From an uncultured Spartobacteria bacterium (GTDB lineage: Bacteria; Verrucomicrobiota; Verrucomicrobiia; Chthoniobacterales; Chthoniobacteraceae): DNA of 64,000 bases. Below, piece by piece: positions 16,891 to 26,597 of the stretch. The stretch spans positions 310,001 to 374,000 of the forward strand of contig CAIXGS010000076.1 of the NCBI GenBank assembly GCA_903919125.1. The letters run 5' to 3'. How positions within the stretch are numbered: position 1 is the first letter of the stretch; every line of letters starts with the position of its first letter. The position numbers were made by a program, and so were the translations under genes. The notes below the pieces were generated by a model, which saw only the letters and a list, made by a program, of their open reading frames with translations, ran no database searches and was not told the origin of the DNA.

Positions 16891-19800
16891 ATGCGCCCCG
16901 CTTTTGTTCACCTCGTACTGCTCTTTCCTCTGAGTGGCACACTTTTCGCGAAGGAGGCCACCTCGCTACAGTTTAACCGCGATGTGCGGCCGATTCTTTC
17001 GGACAAATGCTTCGGCTGCCACGGCCCTGACAGCGGTCATCGCAAAGCGGGACTGCGCCTGGATCAACGGGACGCTGCCCTTACGGCGGCCAAAAGTGGC
17101 GAGATACCCATCAAGCCTGAGGACCCTGCCGGCAGTCATTTAGTCGCCCGTATTGAAAGCCACGACGCCGACGAAGTCATGCCGCCCCCAGAGGCGAAGA
17201 TGACTAAGCTCACGCCCAAGGAAATCGCGACACTAAAACAGTGGATTGCGGAAGGCGCTCCATACCAACCTTTATGGTCCTTTATCTCGTTGCAGCCCGT
17301 CACGCTGCCACCAATGCCCACGCTTGCCGCTGACATCAAAGTCCGCAACGACATTGACCGACTGGTATTTGCAAAACTTGCCACGCGGGGACTCAGCCCC
17401 ATGCCCGAGGCGCGGCCCGAAATGTTACTGCGAAGGGTCAGCTTAGATATCACTGGGTTGCCACCTACGGCCGATGAGGTTCGCGCCTTCCTCAAAGACT
17501 CGGCGCCGGATTCTTACGAACGCGCCGTGGACCGTCTTCTGGCCTCTACGGCTTTTGGCGAACGCATGGCCACAGACTGGCTCGACGTCGCGCGTTACGC
17601 GGACAGCTACGGCTTCCAAGTAGACAAGGACCGCTCAGTCTGGCCGTGGCGCGACTGGGTGGTGAACGCTTTTAATCGCAACCTACCCTTCAACGAATTT
17701 GTCACATGGCAATTAGCCGGCGACCTACTCCCAAACGCTACCGAAGAGCAGCTTATTGCGACTGCATTCAACCGACTGCATCAGCAGGAATCCGAAGGAG
17801 GTTCGGTAGAGGAAGAGTACCGAGTCGAATACGTTGCAGACCGCGTGCAAACGTTCGCGACAGCTTTTTTGGGGCTCACTTTTGAGTGCGCGAAGTGCCA
17901 CGATCACAAGTTCGATCCAATCGCCCAAAAGGAGTTCTACCAGATGTTCGCCTTCTTCGATGACATCGACGAGGCGGGCCTTTACTCGTATTTCACGAAC
18001 GACGCTCCAACGCCAGCGATCCGCCTGACGCCCACAACAGCACAAATTGAAATCAAAAAGCTGCAGGCCAAGATTGCCTCGCTCGAGTCGGACTTACCGA
18101 ATGTCCAACATTCTCTAAGCCAAGGCTTTGATGCCTGGTTTAAACAACGGGCAGGCGAATTCAACATCTCTGGGGAGTTGGCACGCTTCGATTTTAAGGC
18201 CGCTGCCGCCAACAAAATTCCTAATCTGATGGACCCAGCGAAGCCCCTGAGCATCACGGGCGCAAATACTCTACAGCCCGGGCGAACCGGAATGGCCGTC
18301 CACCTTTCCGGCGACGAGGCGCTCAATCTTCCCGTCGGAAACTTTAATCGAGTAGATCCATTCACGATTTCGCTCTGGCTGAAAACCCCAGATATAAAAG
18401 AGCGCGCAGTGATCCTTCACCGCTCCAAAGCATGGACTGATGCCGCCAGCCGCGGTCTCGAGTTACTTTTGGAGGATGGTAAATTAAAATGGTCCCTCGT
18501 CCGTTTTTGGCCGGGGGACGCCGCATCCATCCGCTCCACTACCGCAATTCCCACCGGCGAATGGACCCACGTTAGCGTGACTTCCGATGGATCGGGAGCA
18601 GCGCGGGGACTTGCCATTTACGTCAATGGTCAGCGCACCCAAACGGAAGTTTTAAAGGATAACCTCTCCCGCGAGATTACCCCAGGCCGCGACAACATCA
18701 CGATAGGAGAGCGCATGCGGGACCGCGGTTTCAAAGACGGGCTTGTAGAGGAGGTTCGCGTGTTCGATCGTCAGCTTTCACCACTGGAAGCAGCTGCACT
18801 CTATGAACTTAAAAGTACTCAAGCAGTTTGGGTTAAGCCGATGGAGCAGCTTGCTCAGGACGAGAAAATGCGTCTTACGGAGACCTATCTGGCAAACCAC
18901 CCGGATTGGTTAGCCGCGCAGCAATCGCTCAAGACGGCCCGCGCTGAACTCTACAAGCTGCTCGAAACGCAGCCGGAGATCATGATCATGCAGGAGACGC
19001 CTCAACCCAAGAAAGCGTTTATCCTAAGCCGTGGCCAATACGACCAGCGCAAGGAGGAAGTGTTCGCGGGAACTCCCGCCGCGCTGCCCAGCTTCCCTTC
19101 CGGCGCGCCAGCCAACCGACTCGGGCTTGCACAATGGCTCACAGCACCAAATCATCCCCTTCTGGCGCGCGTCACAGTGAACCGTTTCTGGCAGAGCTTT
19201 TTCGGCAGAGGCTTGGTGCGAACCGCCGAGGACTTCGGCAGTCAAGGCGCACAGCCGGAATACCAAGAGGTACTCGATTGGCTCGCAAACGAGTTTATCC
19301 GCAATGGCTGGGACACTAAAGCGCTGCTCAAAAACATCGTTCTTTCAGCTACTTACAGACAGGTCTCCACTGGCCCCCAAAGCCTCTTGGCTGACGACCC
19401 TGACAACGTCCAGATTGCGCGCGGCCCGCGCTTCCGCCTTTCAGCCGAAGCGGTTCGCGATACTTTCCTCTGCGCCAGTGGCTTACTCAGTTCAAAGCTT
19501 GGAGGTGCGCCAGTGAGCCCCTATGAAACGGCGGAAGCGTTTCGACCGAAGTCGCCAGATCAAGGAGACGGCAGCCATCGCCGAAGCCTCTACACGCAAT
19601 GGCGCCGCACGTCCCCTCCTCCCGCGATGATGGCATTTGATGCGGCACGCCGAGCGGTATGTTCTGCCAGACGCGAACGCACGAACACGCCACTCCAGGC
19701 GTTGGTACTCCTAAACGGACCGCAGTATGTGGAGGCTGCCAGGGTGCTTGGGGAACGCCTTTACAAAACGCACGCAGGCCATGTTAACGACATGGTTCAA

Positions 19801-20034
19801 GACGCCTTCCTCACCTGCCTCAGCCGCTTCCCCGATGCTCAGGAAATGGAAATCGTATCGAATCTTTACAAGGAACAGCTCGAACATTTTCGCTCCAACT
19901 CAAATGAGGCGGTCGCTCTTTTGAAGGTCGGACAGACCCCGTTAGACGCAACCATCCCCGCACCAGAAGCCGCTGCGGCTACAATACTTGCCCAGGCATT
20001 ATTCAACCACGACGGTTCCATTGTTAAACAGTAG
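16891..20034 (+). CDS. PSCyt1/DUF1549/DUF1553 protein with central LamG-like domain
   Basis: A 1047-residue exported protein typical of Planctomycetes and Verrucomicrobia. After a signal peptide, a single-haem cytochrome domain (PSCyt1) carries the haem motif Cys40-x2-Cys43-His44. DUF1549 follows at about residues 150-355 (LRRVSLDITGLPPTADEVR), then a concanavalin/LamG-like module at about 440-640 (FTISLWLKTPDIKERAVILH, IYVNGQRTQ). DUF1553 follows at about 745-1000 (ARVTVNRFWQSFFGRGLVRT, ERTNTPLQALVLLNGPQYVEAA). The DUF1501 partner starts two bases after the stop. Such pairs are abundant in PVC genomes and are associated with polysaccharide use; the chemistry is not established. Confidence 0.92.
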   Translation: MRPAFVHLVLLFPLSGTLFAKEATSLQFNRDVRPILSDKCFGCHGPDSGHRKAGLRLDQRDAALTAAKSGEIPIKPEDPAGSHLVARIESHDADEVMPPPEAKMTKLTPKEIATLKQWIAEGAPYQPLWSFISLQPVTLPPMPTLAADIKVRNDIDRLVFAKLATRGLSPMPEARPEMLLRRVSLDITGLPPTADEVRAFLKDSAPDSYERAVDRLLASTAFGERMATDWLDVARYADSYGFQVDKDRSVWPWRDWVVNAFNRNLPFNEFVTWQLAGDLLPNATEEQLIATAFNRLHQQESEGGSVEEEYRVEYVADRVQTFATAFLGLTFECAKCHDHKFDPIAQKEFYQMFAFFDDIDEAGLYSYFTNDAPTPAIRLTPTTAQIEIKKLQAKIASLESDLPNVQHSLSQGFDAWFKQRAGEFNISGELARFDFKAAAANKIPNLMDPAKPLSITGANTLQPGRTGMAVHLSGDEALNLPVGNFNRVDPFTISLWLKTPDIKERAVILHRSKAWTDAASRGLELLLEDGKLKWSLVRFWPGDAASIRSTTAIPTGEWTHVSVTSDGSGAARGLAIYVNGQRTQTEVLKDNLSREITPGRDNITIGERMRDRGFKDGLVEEVRVFDRQLSPLEAAALYELKSTQAVWVKPMEQLAQDEKMRLTETYLANHPDWLAAQQSLKTARAELYKLLETQPEIMIMQETPQPKKAFILSRGQYDQRKEEVFAGTPAALPSFPSGAPANRLGLAQWLTAPNHPLLARVTVNRFWQSFFGRGLVRTAEDFGSQGAQPEYQEVLDWLANEFIRNGWDTKALLKNIVLSATYRQVSTGPQSLLADDPDNVQIARGPRFRLSAEAVRDTFLCASGLLSSKLGGAPVSPYETAEAFRPKSPDQGDGSHRRSLYTQWRRTSPPPAMMAFDAARRAVCSARRERTNTPLQALVLLNGPQYVEAARVLGERLYKTHAGHVNDMVQDAFLTCLSRFPDAQEMEIVSNLYKEQLEHFRSNSNEAVALLKVGQTPLDATIPAPEAAAATILAQALFNHDGSIVKQ

Positions 20035-20036
20035 CC

Positions 20037-21479
20037 ATGTCATCCAAGACTTTTTCATCCTTCGATTTCCTGCTGCCTCGTCGGCACTTTCTGAATCAAT
20101 GCGGCATTGGATTGGGAGGCGTTGCCCTCGCAGAAATGTTGGGCAATGCCACAGCGCAGGCAACTGTTGAGGCTGCGCCGCCAGTGCCACACTTCGCGCC
20201 CAAGGCCAAGCGCGTCATCTACCTGTTTATGTCAGGAGGTCCCTCACAGCTGGACTTGTTCGATTACAAACCTGACTTGGTGAAACGTCACGGAGAGCAA
20301 TTACCGGATTCGGTGCGAGGTGGTCAGCGGCTCACCGGCATGTCGGGCAATCAGTCTTCCATCCCGATGGTCGGGTCGCCCTTCAAGTTCAATCAACACG
20401 GCCCAAGTGGAACTTGGATCAGCGAACTGCTTCCAAACACCGCTACGGTGGCCTCCGATTTGTGCGTCATCCGCTCGATGTTCACCGAGTCCATTAACCA
20501 CGGGCCCGGCGTGACTTTCATTCAAACCGGCTCGCAGATTCCCGGCCGCCCGAGCATGGGCGCATGGCTCAGCTATGGGCTTGGCAGCGAGAACAGCAAC
20601 CTTCCCGGATTCGTCGTGCTCATCACCAAAGACAAGGGTGGCCAGCCGCTTGGCGCACATTTGTGGGGCACAGGTTTTCTTCCCGCTGAATATCAGGGCC
20701 TACAATTCCGGCCTGCAAAAGACCCAGTACTTTATTTGAACAATCCCCCGGGAATCTCCAGCGACAGCCGTCGGATGATGCTCGAACGTCTGGCGCAACT
20801 ACACACTCATGAGCAGGAAATGCTCGGTCCTGAGCCTGGCATTCAAGCGCGCATTTCTAATTACGAGATGGCGTTTCGCATGCAAAGCAGCATCCCTGAA
20901 GTCACGGATTTAACCTCGGAGAGTGACGCCACATTTGCGCTATATGGCGAGGACGCGCGTAAACCTGGCACTTTTGCCGCGAATTGTTTACAGGCTCGCC
21001 GGCTCGCAGAAAAAGGCGTGCGATTCATCCAGCTGTACCATCAAGATTGGGATCACCACGGAGGATTGCCTGGCGCGCTACCGAAGTTGTGCAAGGAAAC
21101 CGACAGGGCCTGCGCGGCGTTAATCATCGACCTCAAGCAACGCGGAATGTTAGACGACACGCTCGTAGTATGGGGTGGTGAGTTTGGGCGAACGAACTAC
21201 TGTCAGGGCAAGTTGAGTGCGAGCTTCGGACGCGACCATCACCCGCGCTGTTATTCGATGTGGATGGCCGGCGGTGGGATACAAGGCGGCATCAACCATG
21301 GTGAAACGGATGCGCTGGGTTACAACGTCGAAAAAGATGGAGTCCACGTGCACGATTTACAGGCCACGATCCTCAACCAACTCGGCATTGATCACGAGGC
21401 GCTCACTTACAAATTCGCGGGCCGCCGCTATCGACTCACTGACGTTCACGGCAAAGTGGTGCGCGCTATTTTAGCGTAA
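20037..21479 (+). CDS. DUF1501 (sulfatase-fold) exported protein
   Basis: A 480-residue protein belonging to the alkaline phosphatase/sulfatase-like superfamily (DUF1501). The N-terminus carries a twin-arginine-like signal (LPRRHFLNQCGIGLGGVAL), so it may be exported folded by Tat. Family landmarks are YLFMSGGPSQLDLFDYKP, SINHGPGVTFIQTG, DWDHHGG and VVWGGEFGRTN with HHPRCYSMWMAGGG. It is encoded immediately after the DUF1549/DUF1553 cytochrome, the standard partner. Its 3' end overlaps the convergent murJ gene by 14 bases. Confidence 0.92.
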   Translation: MSSKTFSSFDFLLPRRHFLNQCGIGLGGVALAEMLGNATAQATVEAAPPVPHFAPKAKRVIYLFMSGGPSQLDLFDYKPDLVKRHGEQLPDSVRGGQRLTGMSGNQSSIPMVGSPFKFNQHGPSGTWISELLPNTATVASDLCVIRSMFTESINHGPGVTFIQTGSQIPGRPSMGAWLSYGLGSENSNLPGFVVLITKDKGGQPLGAHLWGTGFLPAEYQGLQFRPAKDPVLYLNNPPGISSDSRRMMLERLAQLHTHEQEMLGPEPGIQARISNYEMAFRMQSSIPEVTDLTSESDATFALYGEDARKPGTFAANCLQARRLAEKGVRFIQLYHQDWDHHGGLPGALPKLCKETDRACAALIIDLKQRGMLDDTLVVWGGEFGRTNYCQGKLSASFGRDHHPRCYSMWMAGGGIQGGINHGETDALGYNVEKDGVHVHDLQATILNQLGIDHEALTYKFAGRRYRLTDVHGKVVRAILA

Positions 21480-23115
21480 CACTCCGGCGCGCGATTCGCT
21501 TCCGAACCACTCCAAGCAAGTCGTCCATTTCCTCCACACGCAGAGCCCAAGCCGCCGTGAAAAATGCAACTGCAGCGACCGTAATCACAGCTCCCAATTG
21601 GAGGAGATGGAGTGCAGTGCCATGCGCCGCCCAAGCGAGAGAGAGCCACTGGTTGCCCCAATAACAGACTGCAGCCAAGGCTGCTCCGGCGAGAGTTAAC
21701 TTAACCAGCCCCAGCAACATTTTTCGCGTCTGCAACGAACCCACCGCGTGGTGCATGAGTCCGTAGAGCAGCGTGAAATTAATGATCGCCACGCAACCCG
21801 TAGAGAGGGCGAGACCGCGGTGGCCCATGCCGAGTCGAAAAGTAAAAATCCAGTTGAGCAACAAATTCAACCCGATCGAGGCGAAGCTCACCAGCATCGG
21901 CGTTGTCCTGCGGTCTATCGTATAAAAAGCGGGAGCAAGTACTTTGATCCCCGAATACGCAGCCAAGCCCACCGCGTAAAAACGCAGCGCTGAGGCCGTT
22001 TGCAGCGTCGCTTCAGCGTCAAAGCGACCGTGCTGAAAGATCACCGAAATAATCGGATCCGCGAGAAACATGAGTCCGAGGGTGGACGGGATTGTGAGTA
22101 AAAATCCGAGCCTCAAGCCGCGCGCCAGCGTACCGCGCAATGCGATGCGATCCCCTACCGCCGCGTGTCGGGCGATGAGAGGAAGCGTGACCGTGCCGAT
22201 AGCGACTCCAAAAATCCCAAGCGGCAATTGCATTAGGCGGAAAGCATTGTCGAGCCAACTCACCGGACCGTCTCCAGGAATCATCGACGCAAACTTGCTA
22301 TTGATCATCACATTGACCTGAACGGCGCTAGCGGCGATCACGGCTGGTAGCATTAAGGATAAAACATTCTTTACCCCCTCGTCACGCCACTGGAAATCAG
22401 GCCGGAAGCGATAACCGACCTTGCGCAGTGCGGGGAACTGAGCGACGAGTTGCGCCAGGCCGCCCACGAGCGTGCCGAGCGCGAGACCGATGAGAGAGCT
22501 AGGACCAAAATGCGGGTCGATCCACCACGCGAAACCTACGCCGCCAAGAATCGAACCAATATTAAAAAAACTCGAAGCCATCGCAGGAGGCCCAAACACG
22601 TCCTTGGCGTTGAGCAACCCCATCACCAAAGCGGATAGAGACACTAACAATATAAACGGAAACATGATCTGCGTCAGCAGAACCGTGAGCGCCGCTTTTT
22701 CCGGTGCAAAACCTCCCGCGAGAACATCGACTAAAGAGGGCGCAAGCAGCACACCGACGAGCACAACGAAGCTGAGTACCACGGTGGCTAACGTCGCGAT
22801 TTTGTTGGCAAGCGCCCAAGCTGAGGCGTCGTCGCCTGTCGTCGTTTTTTTGGAAAAGACCGTCACAAAGGCCGTAGATAGTGCCCCCTCGGCGAAAAGG
22901 TCCCGCAACAGGTTGGGAATGCGGAAGGCCACTTTAAAGGCATCCATGGCCATGCCCGCGCCAAAGAGCGCCGCGAGGATTTGTTCCCTTGCCAACCCGA
23001 GTAAACGACTGCACATCACCGCTACGCCGACAATCCCCGCCGCACGGGTGTTGAGCTCGCTACTGGGCTTTGCCATTGCGGGAGAAACGGATGAAGTCGT
23101 GGGAAGGTCACTCAT
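21466..23115 (-). CDS. murJ: Lipid II flippase MurJ (MviN)
   Basis: A 549-residue polytopic inner-membrane protein of the MOP superfamily that flips lipid II to the periplasmic face for peptidoglycan synthesis. The start of the fold is diagnostic: SRLLGLAREQILAALFGAG, then DAFKVAFRIPNLLRDLFAEG and ALSTAFVTVF. About fourteen hydrophobic segments run to the C-terminus. It lies 15 bases after the PBP1A stop and forms an operon-like block alr-PBP1A-murJ, all for cell-wall synthesis. Confidence 0.95.
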   Translation of the reverse strand: MSDLPTTSSVSPAMAKPSSELNTRAAGIVGVAVMCSRLLGLAREQILAALFGAGMAMDAFKVAFRIPNLLRDLFAEGALSTAFVTVFSKKTTTGDDASAWALANKIATLATVVLSFVVLVGVLLAPSLVDVLAGGFAPEKAALTVLLTQIMFPFILLVSLSALVMGLLNAKDVFGPPAMASSFFNIGSILGGVGFAWWIDPHFGPSSLIGLALGTLVGGLAQLVAQFPALRKVGYRFRPDFQWRDEGVKNVLSLMLPAVIAASAVQVNVMINSKFASMIPGDGPVSWLDNAFRLMQLPLGIFGVAIGTVTLPLIARHAAVGDRIALRGTLARGLRLGFLLTIPSTLGLMFLADPIISVIFQHGRFDAEATLQTASALRFYAVGLAAYSGIKVLAPAFYTIDRRTTPMLVSFASIGLNLLLNWIFTFRLGMGHRGLALSTGCVAIINFTLLYGLMHHAVGSLQTRKMLLGLVKLTLAGAALAAVCYWGNQWLSLAWAAHGTALHLLQLGAVITVAAVAFFTAAWALRVEEMDDLLGVVRKRIARRSVTLK

Positions 23116-23130
23116 TTGATTTTCTCAACT

Positions 23131-25218
23131 TCACATTTTAAAGGGCTTTAAAACAGGTTCAACGCGCGGCGGATTCCCTTGAGGTTGGACTGGTTCCACG
23201 CGAGGGGGCGAAGATGGATTCTGTGGCGTTGCGGGCACGACTGCAGGTGGACGATAGGATCCCCCATCTCCCGAAGTGCGCAACGCGCTCGCGGGATAGC
23301 GCGACTCAGGCGCGGCATTCATCACCTCCACCCACACAGGCAATGCCATGGTCGCACCGTAGCCTTGGGACACGGTTCGCTGCGGCCTGTCGAAGCCGAC
23401 CCACACGCCCGCGGTGAGGCTGCTCGTGAAACCGACAAACCATGCATCCTTGTAGTCGTCCGTGGTTCCAGTCTTTCCGGCAGCAATTTTTTTGAAACCT
23501 GCCGCCCGTGCTGTAGCGGCTGTTCCCCGATCTAGGACCTTTGAGAGAACCCCTGTAACCATCGCGCAAGGACCAGCCTGTAACACATTGCGTTGCCACG
23601 CTTTCGCTCGGTATAAAGTCGTACCACCGGAGTCATCTACGCGTTCAATCAAAAACGGTTGGCGCTGGCGCCCCCCATTCGGAAAAACTGTGTAGGCATT
23701 GGTGACGCGCATTAAGGACGCTTCAAATGCACCGAGGTACGCCGAGGGACGTTGCGGCATTTTATCTAGGCCTACAGCTGCGCCAATGCGTCCCACCTCC
23801 GCTAACCCCGCCTGTTCCCCGACGCGCACAGTGACCGTGTTGCGAGATTGAATCAGTCCATCTTCAGCACTCATCGAGCCTTTAAAAGTGCCGTCGGAAT
23901 TACCCGGTGACCAGTTTGGAGCACTGCGTACTTCCCCGCGCTGAATCGGCCCGTCACTGATACTCGCCTCAGGTGAGAGGCCTCGAGCGAACGCGGCGAG
24001 ATACACAAACGGCTTGAAAGTTGATCCGATGGGGCGCTCCGAAAGCAACGCCCTGTTGTAGCGACTGTCCGCATAATCTCGCCCACCGACCAGCGCCCGA
24101 ATCCCACCCGTTCGATTATCCAGAACCACCACAGCTCCCTGTAAATAAGCAGGATCCAACTCCGCTTCACGTGCTTCCTTGGTAAACTCTGCCTTTTTGG
24201 GATGCGCGTACTTCGGCTGGGACTCAATTTTAGTGAGATGCACATCGAGTGCAGTTTGGGCAACATCTTGAAGTGCTGGATCCAATGTTGTGTAGATGCG
24301 CAGGCCACTTTCACTGAGCTGATCCTCGCTCAAAACGCGACTCAGCTCACGCACCACCGAATCCATGGCATAATTTTCCTGCACAGTCAGCCTCCGGCGC
24401 GGATTAAGGACTATCGGGACTTCCTTGGCAGCATCGGCCTGTTTTTGTGGGATTATTTCCAATTTCACCAAACGCTCCAAAACGGTATCACGCTCGCGCA
24501 AGGCGCCTTGAAAATTACTCATCGGCGAAAACCGAGATGGCCCTCTAATAATTCCGGCGAGCAATGCAGCCTCCCCGAGATTCAGATCAGCCGCGTGCTT
24601 GTTAAAGTATGCAAGGCTCGCCGTTTCAATGCCATAAACCCCGGCACCGAGATAGATCCGGTTCATGTAATGCTCGAGAATCTCATCTTTGGAGTAATAC
24701 TTTTCGATTCGAAAAGCGACGAAGGCTTCTAAAATTTTGCGATGTAAATTCTTGCCCCCAAGCGGATACGAATTACGCGCCAACTGCTGGGTCAACGTAC
24801 TTGCCCCCTGCGCAGCGGAATGAGAAACCAAGTTCCGCACAACCGCCCTCAAAATCCCAATGGGGTCAACCCCCGTGTGTTTGTAAAAGCGGGTGTCTTC
24901 CCTTGCGAGCAGGGCCTTCACAAAAAAATTCGAAACCTGTTTGATAGGCACTACCAGCCGATTTTCGCCTTGAAGCCTTCCGTAAGGCTTTCCATCACGA
25001 TCGAACACTGTGGAACGCTCACGAATTTGCTGGACGTCTCCCATGTCCAATTGGCCCGCCCAAAGTGCGTAAACGCCGCCCACCGCCGCCCCAATAAAAG
25101 TCCCAACCATGCCCAGCAGCAGGGCCAGGCGCAGCAATCGCCCACGCCAAGGGCGCGGACGACGAGGCGGCTCGGGAAGCCGCGGTCGTCTGGATGGGGG
25201 TGGAGTAGACGCTGGCAC
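23131..25218 (-). CDS. Class A penicillin-binding protein (PBP1A-type)
   Basis: A 695-residue bifunctional peptidoglycan synthase. A Pro/Arg-rich cytoplasmic N-terminus is followed by one membrane segment (LLRLALLLGMVGTFIGAAVGG is divided by the membrane start). The GT51 glycosyltransferase follows (LLAREDTRFYKHTGVD with the catalytic Glu, GASTLTQQLARN, ILEHYMNRIYLGAGVYGIE). The transpeptidase has the SxxK motif in GSTFKPFVY, SRN in QSRNTVTVR, and KTGTTDDYKDAWFVGF. The C-terminus is a Pro-rich tail. The start is a GTG at 25218, six bases after the alr stop. It polymerises and cross-links murein outside the inner membrane. Confidence 0.94.
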   Translation of the reverse strand: MPASTPPPSRRPRLPEPPRRPRPWRGRLLRLALLLGMVGTFIGAAVGGVYALWAGQLDMGDVQQIRERSTVFDRDGKPYGRLQGENRLVVPIKQVSNFFVKALLAREDTRFYKHTGVDPIGILRAVVRNLVSHSAAQGASTLTQQLARNSYPLGGKNLHRKILEAFVAFRIEKYYSKDEILEHYMNRIYLGAGVYGIETASLAYFNKHAADLNLGEAALLAGIIRGPSRFSPMSNFQGALRERDTVLERLVKLEIIPQKQADAAKEVPIVLNPRRRLTVQENYAMDSVVRELSRVLSEDQLSESGLRIYTTLDPALQDVAQTALDVHLTKIESQPKYAHPKKAEFTKEAREAELDPAYLQGAVVVLDNRTGGIRALVGGRDYADSRYNRALLSERPIGSTFKPFVYLAAFARGLSPEASISDGPIQRGEVRSAPNWSPGNSDGTFKGSMSAEDGLIQSRNTVTVRVGEQAGLAEVGRIGAAVGLDKMPQRPSAYLGAFEASLMRVTNAYTVFPNGGRQRQPFLIERVDDSGGTTLYRAKAWQRNVLQAGPCAMVTGVLSKVLDRGTAATARAAGFKKIAAGKTGTTDDYKDAWFVGFTSSLTAGVWVGFDRPQRTVSQGYGATMALPVWVEVMNAAPESRYPASALRTSGDGGSYRPPAVVPATPQNPSSPPRVEPVQPQGNPPRVEPVLKPFKM

Positions 25219-25224
25219 GAAGCT

Positions 25225-26388
25225 CTATTTTAACCTTGCCCGTTGTTCGCGCAATGCGGGGGCGTTCCCGACGTCTACGGAAAGACGTGTCACTCGACGA
25301 CCTATTCCTGTGAAAGTGTCCCATGGAATTGTACCTGCTAGTTCCGCTAGCGCTGACGCCGTAATTTCCTCGCTACCCTGCGAACCAAGCAGCACCGCTT
25401 CGGCGCCCACCTCGACTTCCGGACAATCGGAGACATCGACCATAATCTGATCCATCGTCACCCGTCCTAAAACAGGACAACGCCGATCTCCAATAAGGAC
25501 CCAGGCATTGCGTCCGGACAAGTGGCGCCGATACCCGTCCGCATAACCCACCGCGAGGGTTGCCACCCGCATTTGCTTGGGGGCGATAAAAGTCCGCCCA
25601 TAAGAAACGCCACGTCCAGTCTCAAAATCGCGAACTAAAATCACGCATGTTTTCCAGCACATCACGGGCCGCAGCAATGATTGATATTCGGCGAGCGGAG
25701 AGACCCCGTAAAGAGCCAGACCAGCGCGATAGCAATCAGCGAAGGAGCTTGTAAACCCCAGCACGCCAGCGCTGTTTGCAATATGTACGCTACCAGTGAA
25801 ACGCTCTTTTTCACGCAAAACCTCCACCAGAGCACCGAAACGTTCCGATTGGTTTCGCGTGAACGTCGCATCATCGTCAGCAACGGGAAAGTGAGAGCAA
25901 ACTCCGGTGATTTCCACGCCTCTCATCGCGGCAATAGTCTTGAAAGTCGCTAGCGCATTATCCTCCCACACTCCAATACGTCCCATTCCCGTGTCGATTG
26001 CGAGGTGAACGGCCACAGGGTGAACTCCGGCACAAGCGGCGTAGCCGGCAGCTTCTTCTTGCGAGGAAATTGCGGGAAGGAAAGCGCAACGAGCAATCTC
26101 GGCACGCTCGCTGGGCAGCGCGGGGCCCATGATGAGGACGGGTGCCTCGGGTGCGAGCGCCCGAACCTGACTCGCCTCAGCCAGGTTTGCGACCGCGAAG
26201 CCATCCGCAAGACCATTTAATGCCGGCACCACTATCTCGACCCCGTGCCCGTACGCATCAGCCTTGACCACAGCCCATAGCCGCGCCCCACTCGATGCAT
26301 GCGCTTGAAGCGCCGCCGCGTTATGACGCAGTGCAGCAATACTAATTTCCGCCCACGTGCGCAGGCCCTGGCTCTCGTTCCCTTTCAT
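25225..26388 (-). CDS. alr: Alanine racemase
   Basis: A 387-residue PLP enzyme converting L-alanine to D-alanine for peptidoglycan. The PLP lysine is Lys42 in AVVKADAYGHG. Other landmarks are HLAIDTGMGRIGV, VCSHFPVADD, and GYADGYRRHLSGR around the catalytic Tyr, then GRVTMDQIMVDVSD. It is the first solid gene of the alr-PBP1A-murJ block. A short open frame upstream overlaps its start by ATGA and might be translated with it. Confidence 0.95.
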   Translation of the reverse strand: MKGNESQGLRTWAEISIAALRHNAAALQAHASSGARLWAVVKADAYGHGVEIVVPALNGLADGFAVANLAEASQVRALAPEAPVLIMGPALPSERAEIARCAFLPAISSQEEAAGYAACAGVHPVAVHLAIDTGMGRIGVWEDNALATFKTIAAMRGVEITGVCSHFPVADDDATFTRNQSERFGALVEVLREKERFTGSVHIANSAGVLGFTSSFADCYRAGLALYGVSPLAEYQSLLRPVMCWKTCVILVRDFETGRGVSYGRTFIAPKQMRVATLAVGYADGYRRHLSGRNAWVLIGDRRCPVLGRVTMDQIMVDVSDCPEVEVGAEAVLLGSQGSEEITASALAELAGTIPWDTFTGIGRRVTRLSVDVGNAPALREQRARLK

Positions 26389-26597
26389 TTCTTCTTTTTA
26401 CCTCTGTTCTCCGTTGGCCCAAACGCTTTCTTGCGAAACTCTTTTGGAATCCAAAAACTACTCAAAGGATGCGCCTCGACAGCAACCTCTTTCGCTGGCA
26501 GATTGTCCGTCTTAACTGGATTATTTTTATGCGTCGCACCCTTTCTTGCGCCTTGGTTTTGATCATAGCCGGAAGCCTCGCTCAGGCCGCCGAGCAA
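26385..26597 (-). CDS. Possible small basic protein overlapping the alr start
   Basis: A 70-codon frame whose stop overlaps the alr ATG as ATGA, the classic coupling arrangement. The C-terminal part (SFWIPKEFRKKAFG, then a Lys-rich end) reads like protein. The N-terminal part runs antisense to the signal peptide of the opposite gene, which argues against the full length, and no good internal start is visible. I keep it as a doubtful gene. Confidence 0.3.
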   Translation of the reverse strand: MLGGLSEASGYDQNQGARKGATHKNNPVKTDNLPAKEVAVEAHPLSSFWIPKEFRKKAFGPTENRGKKKK

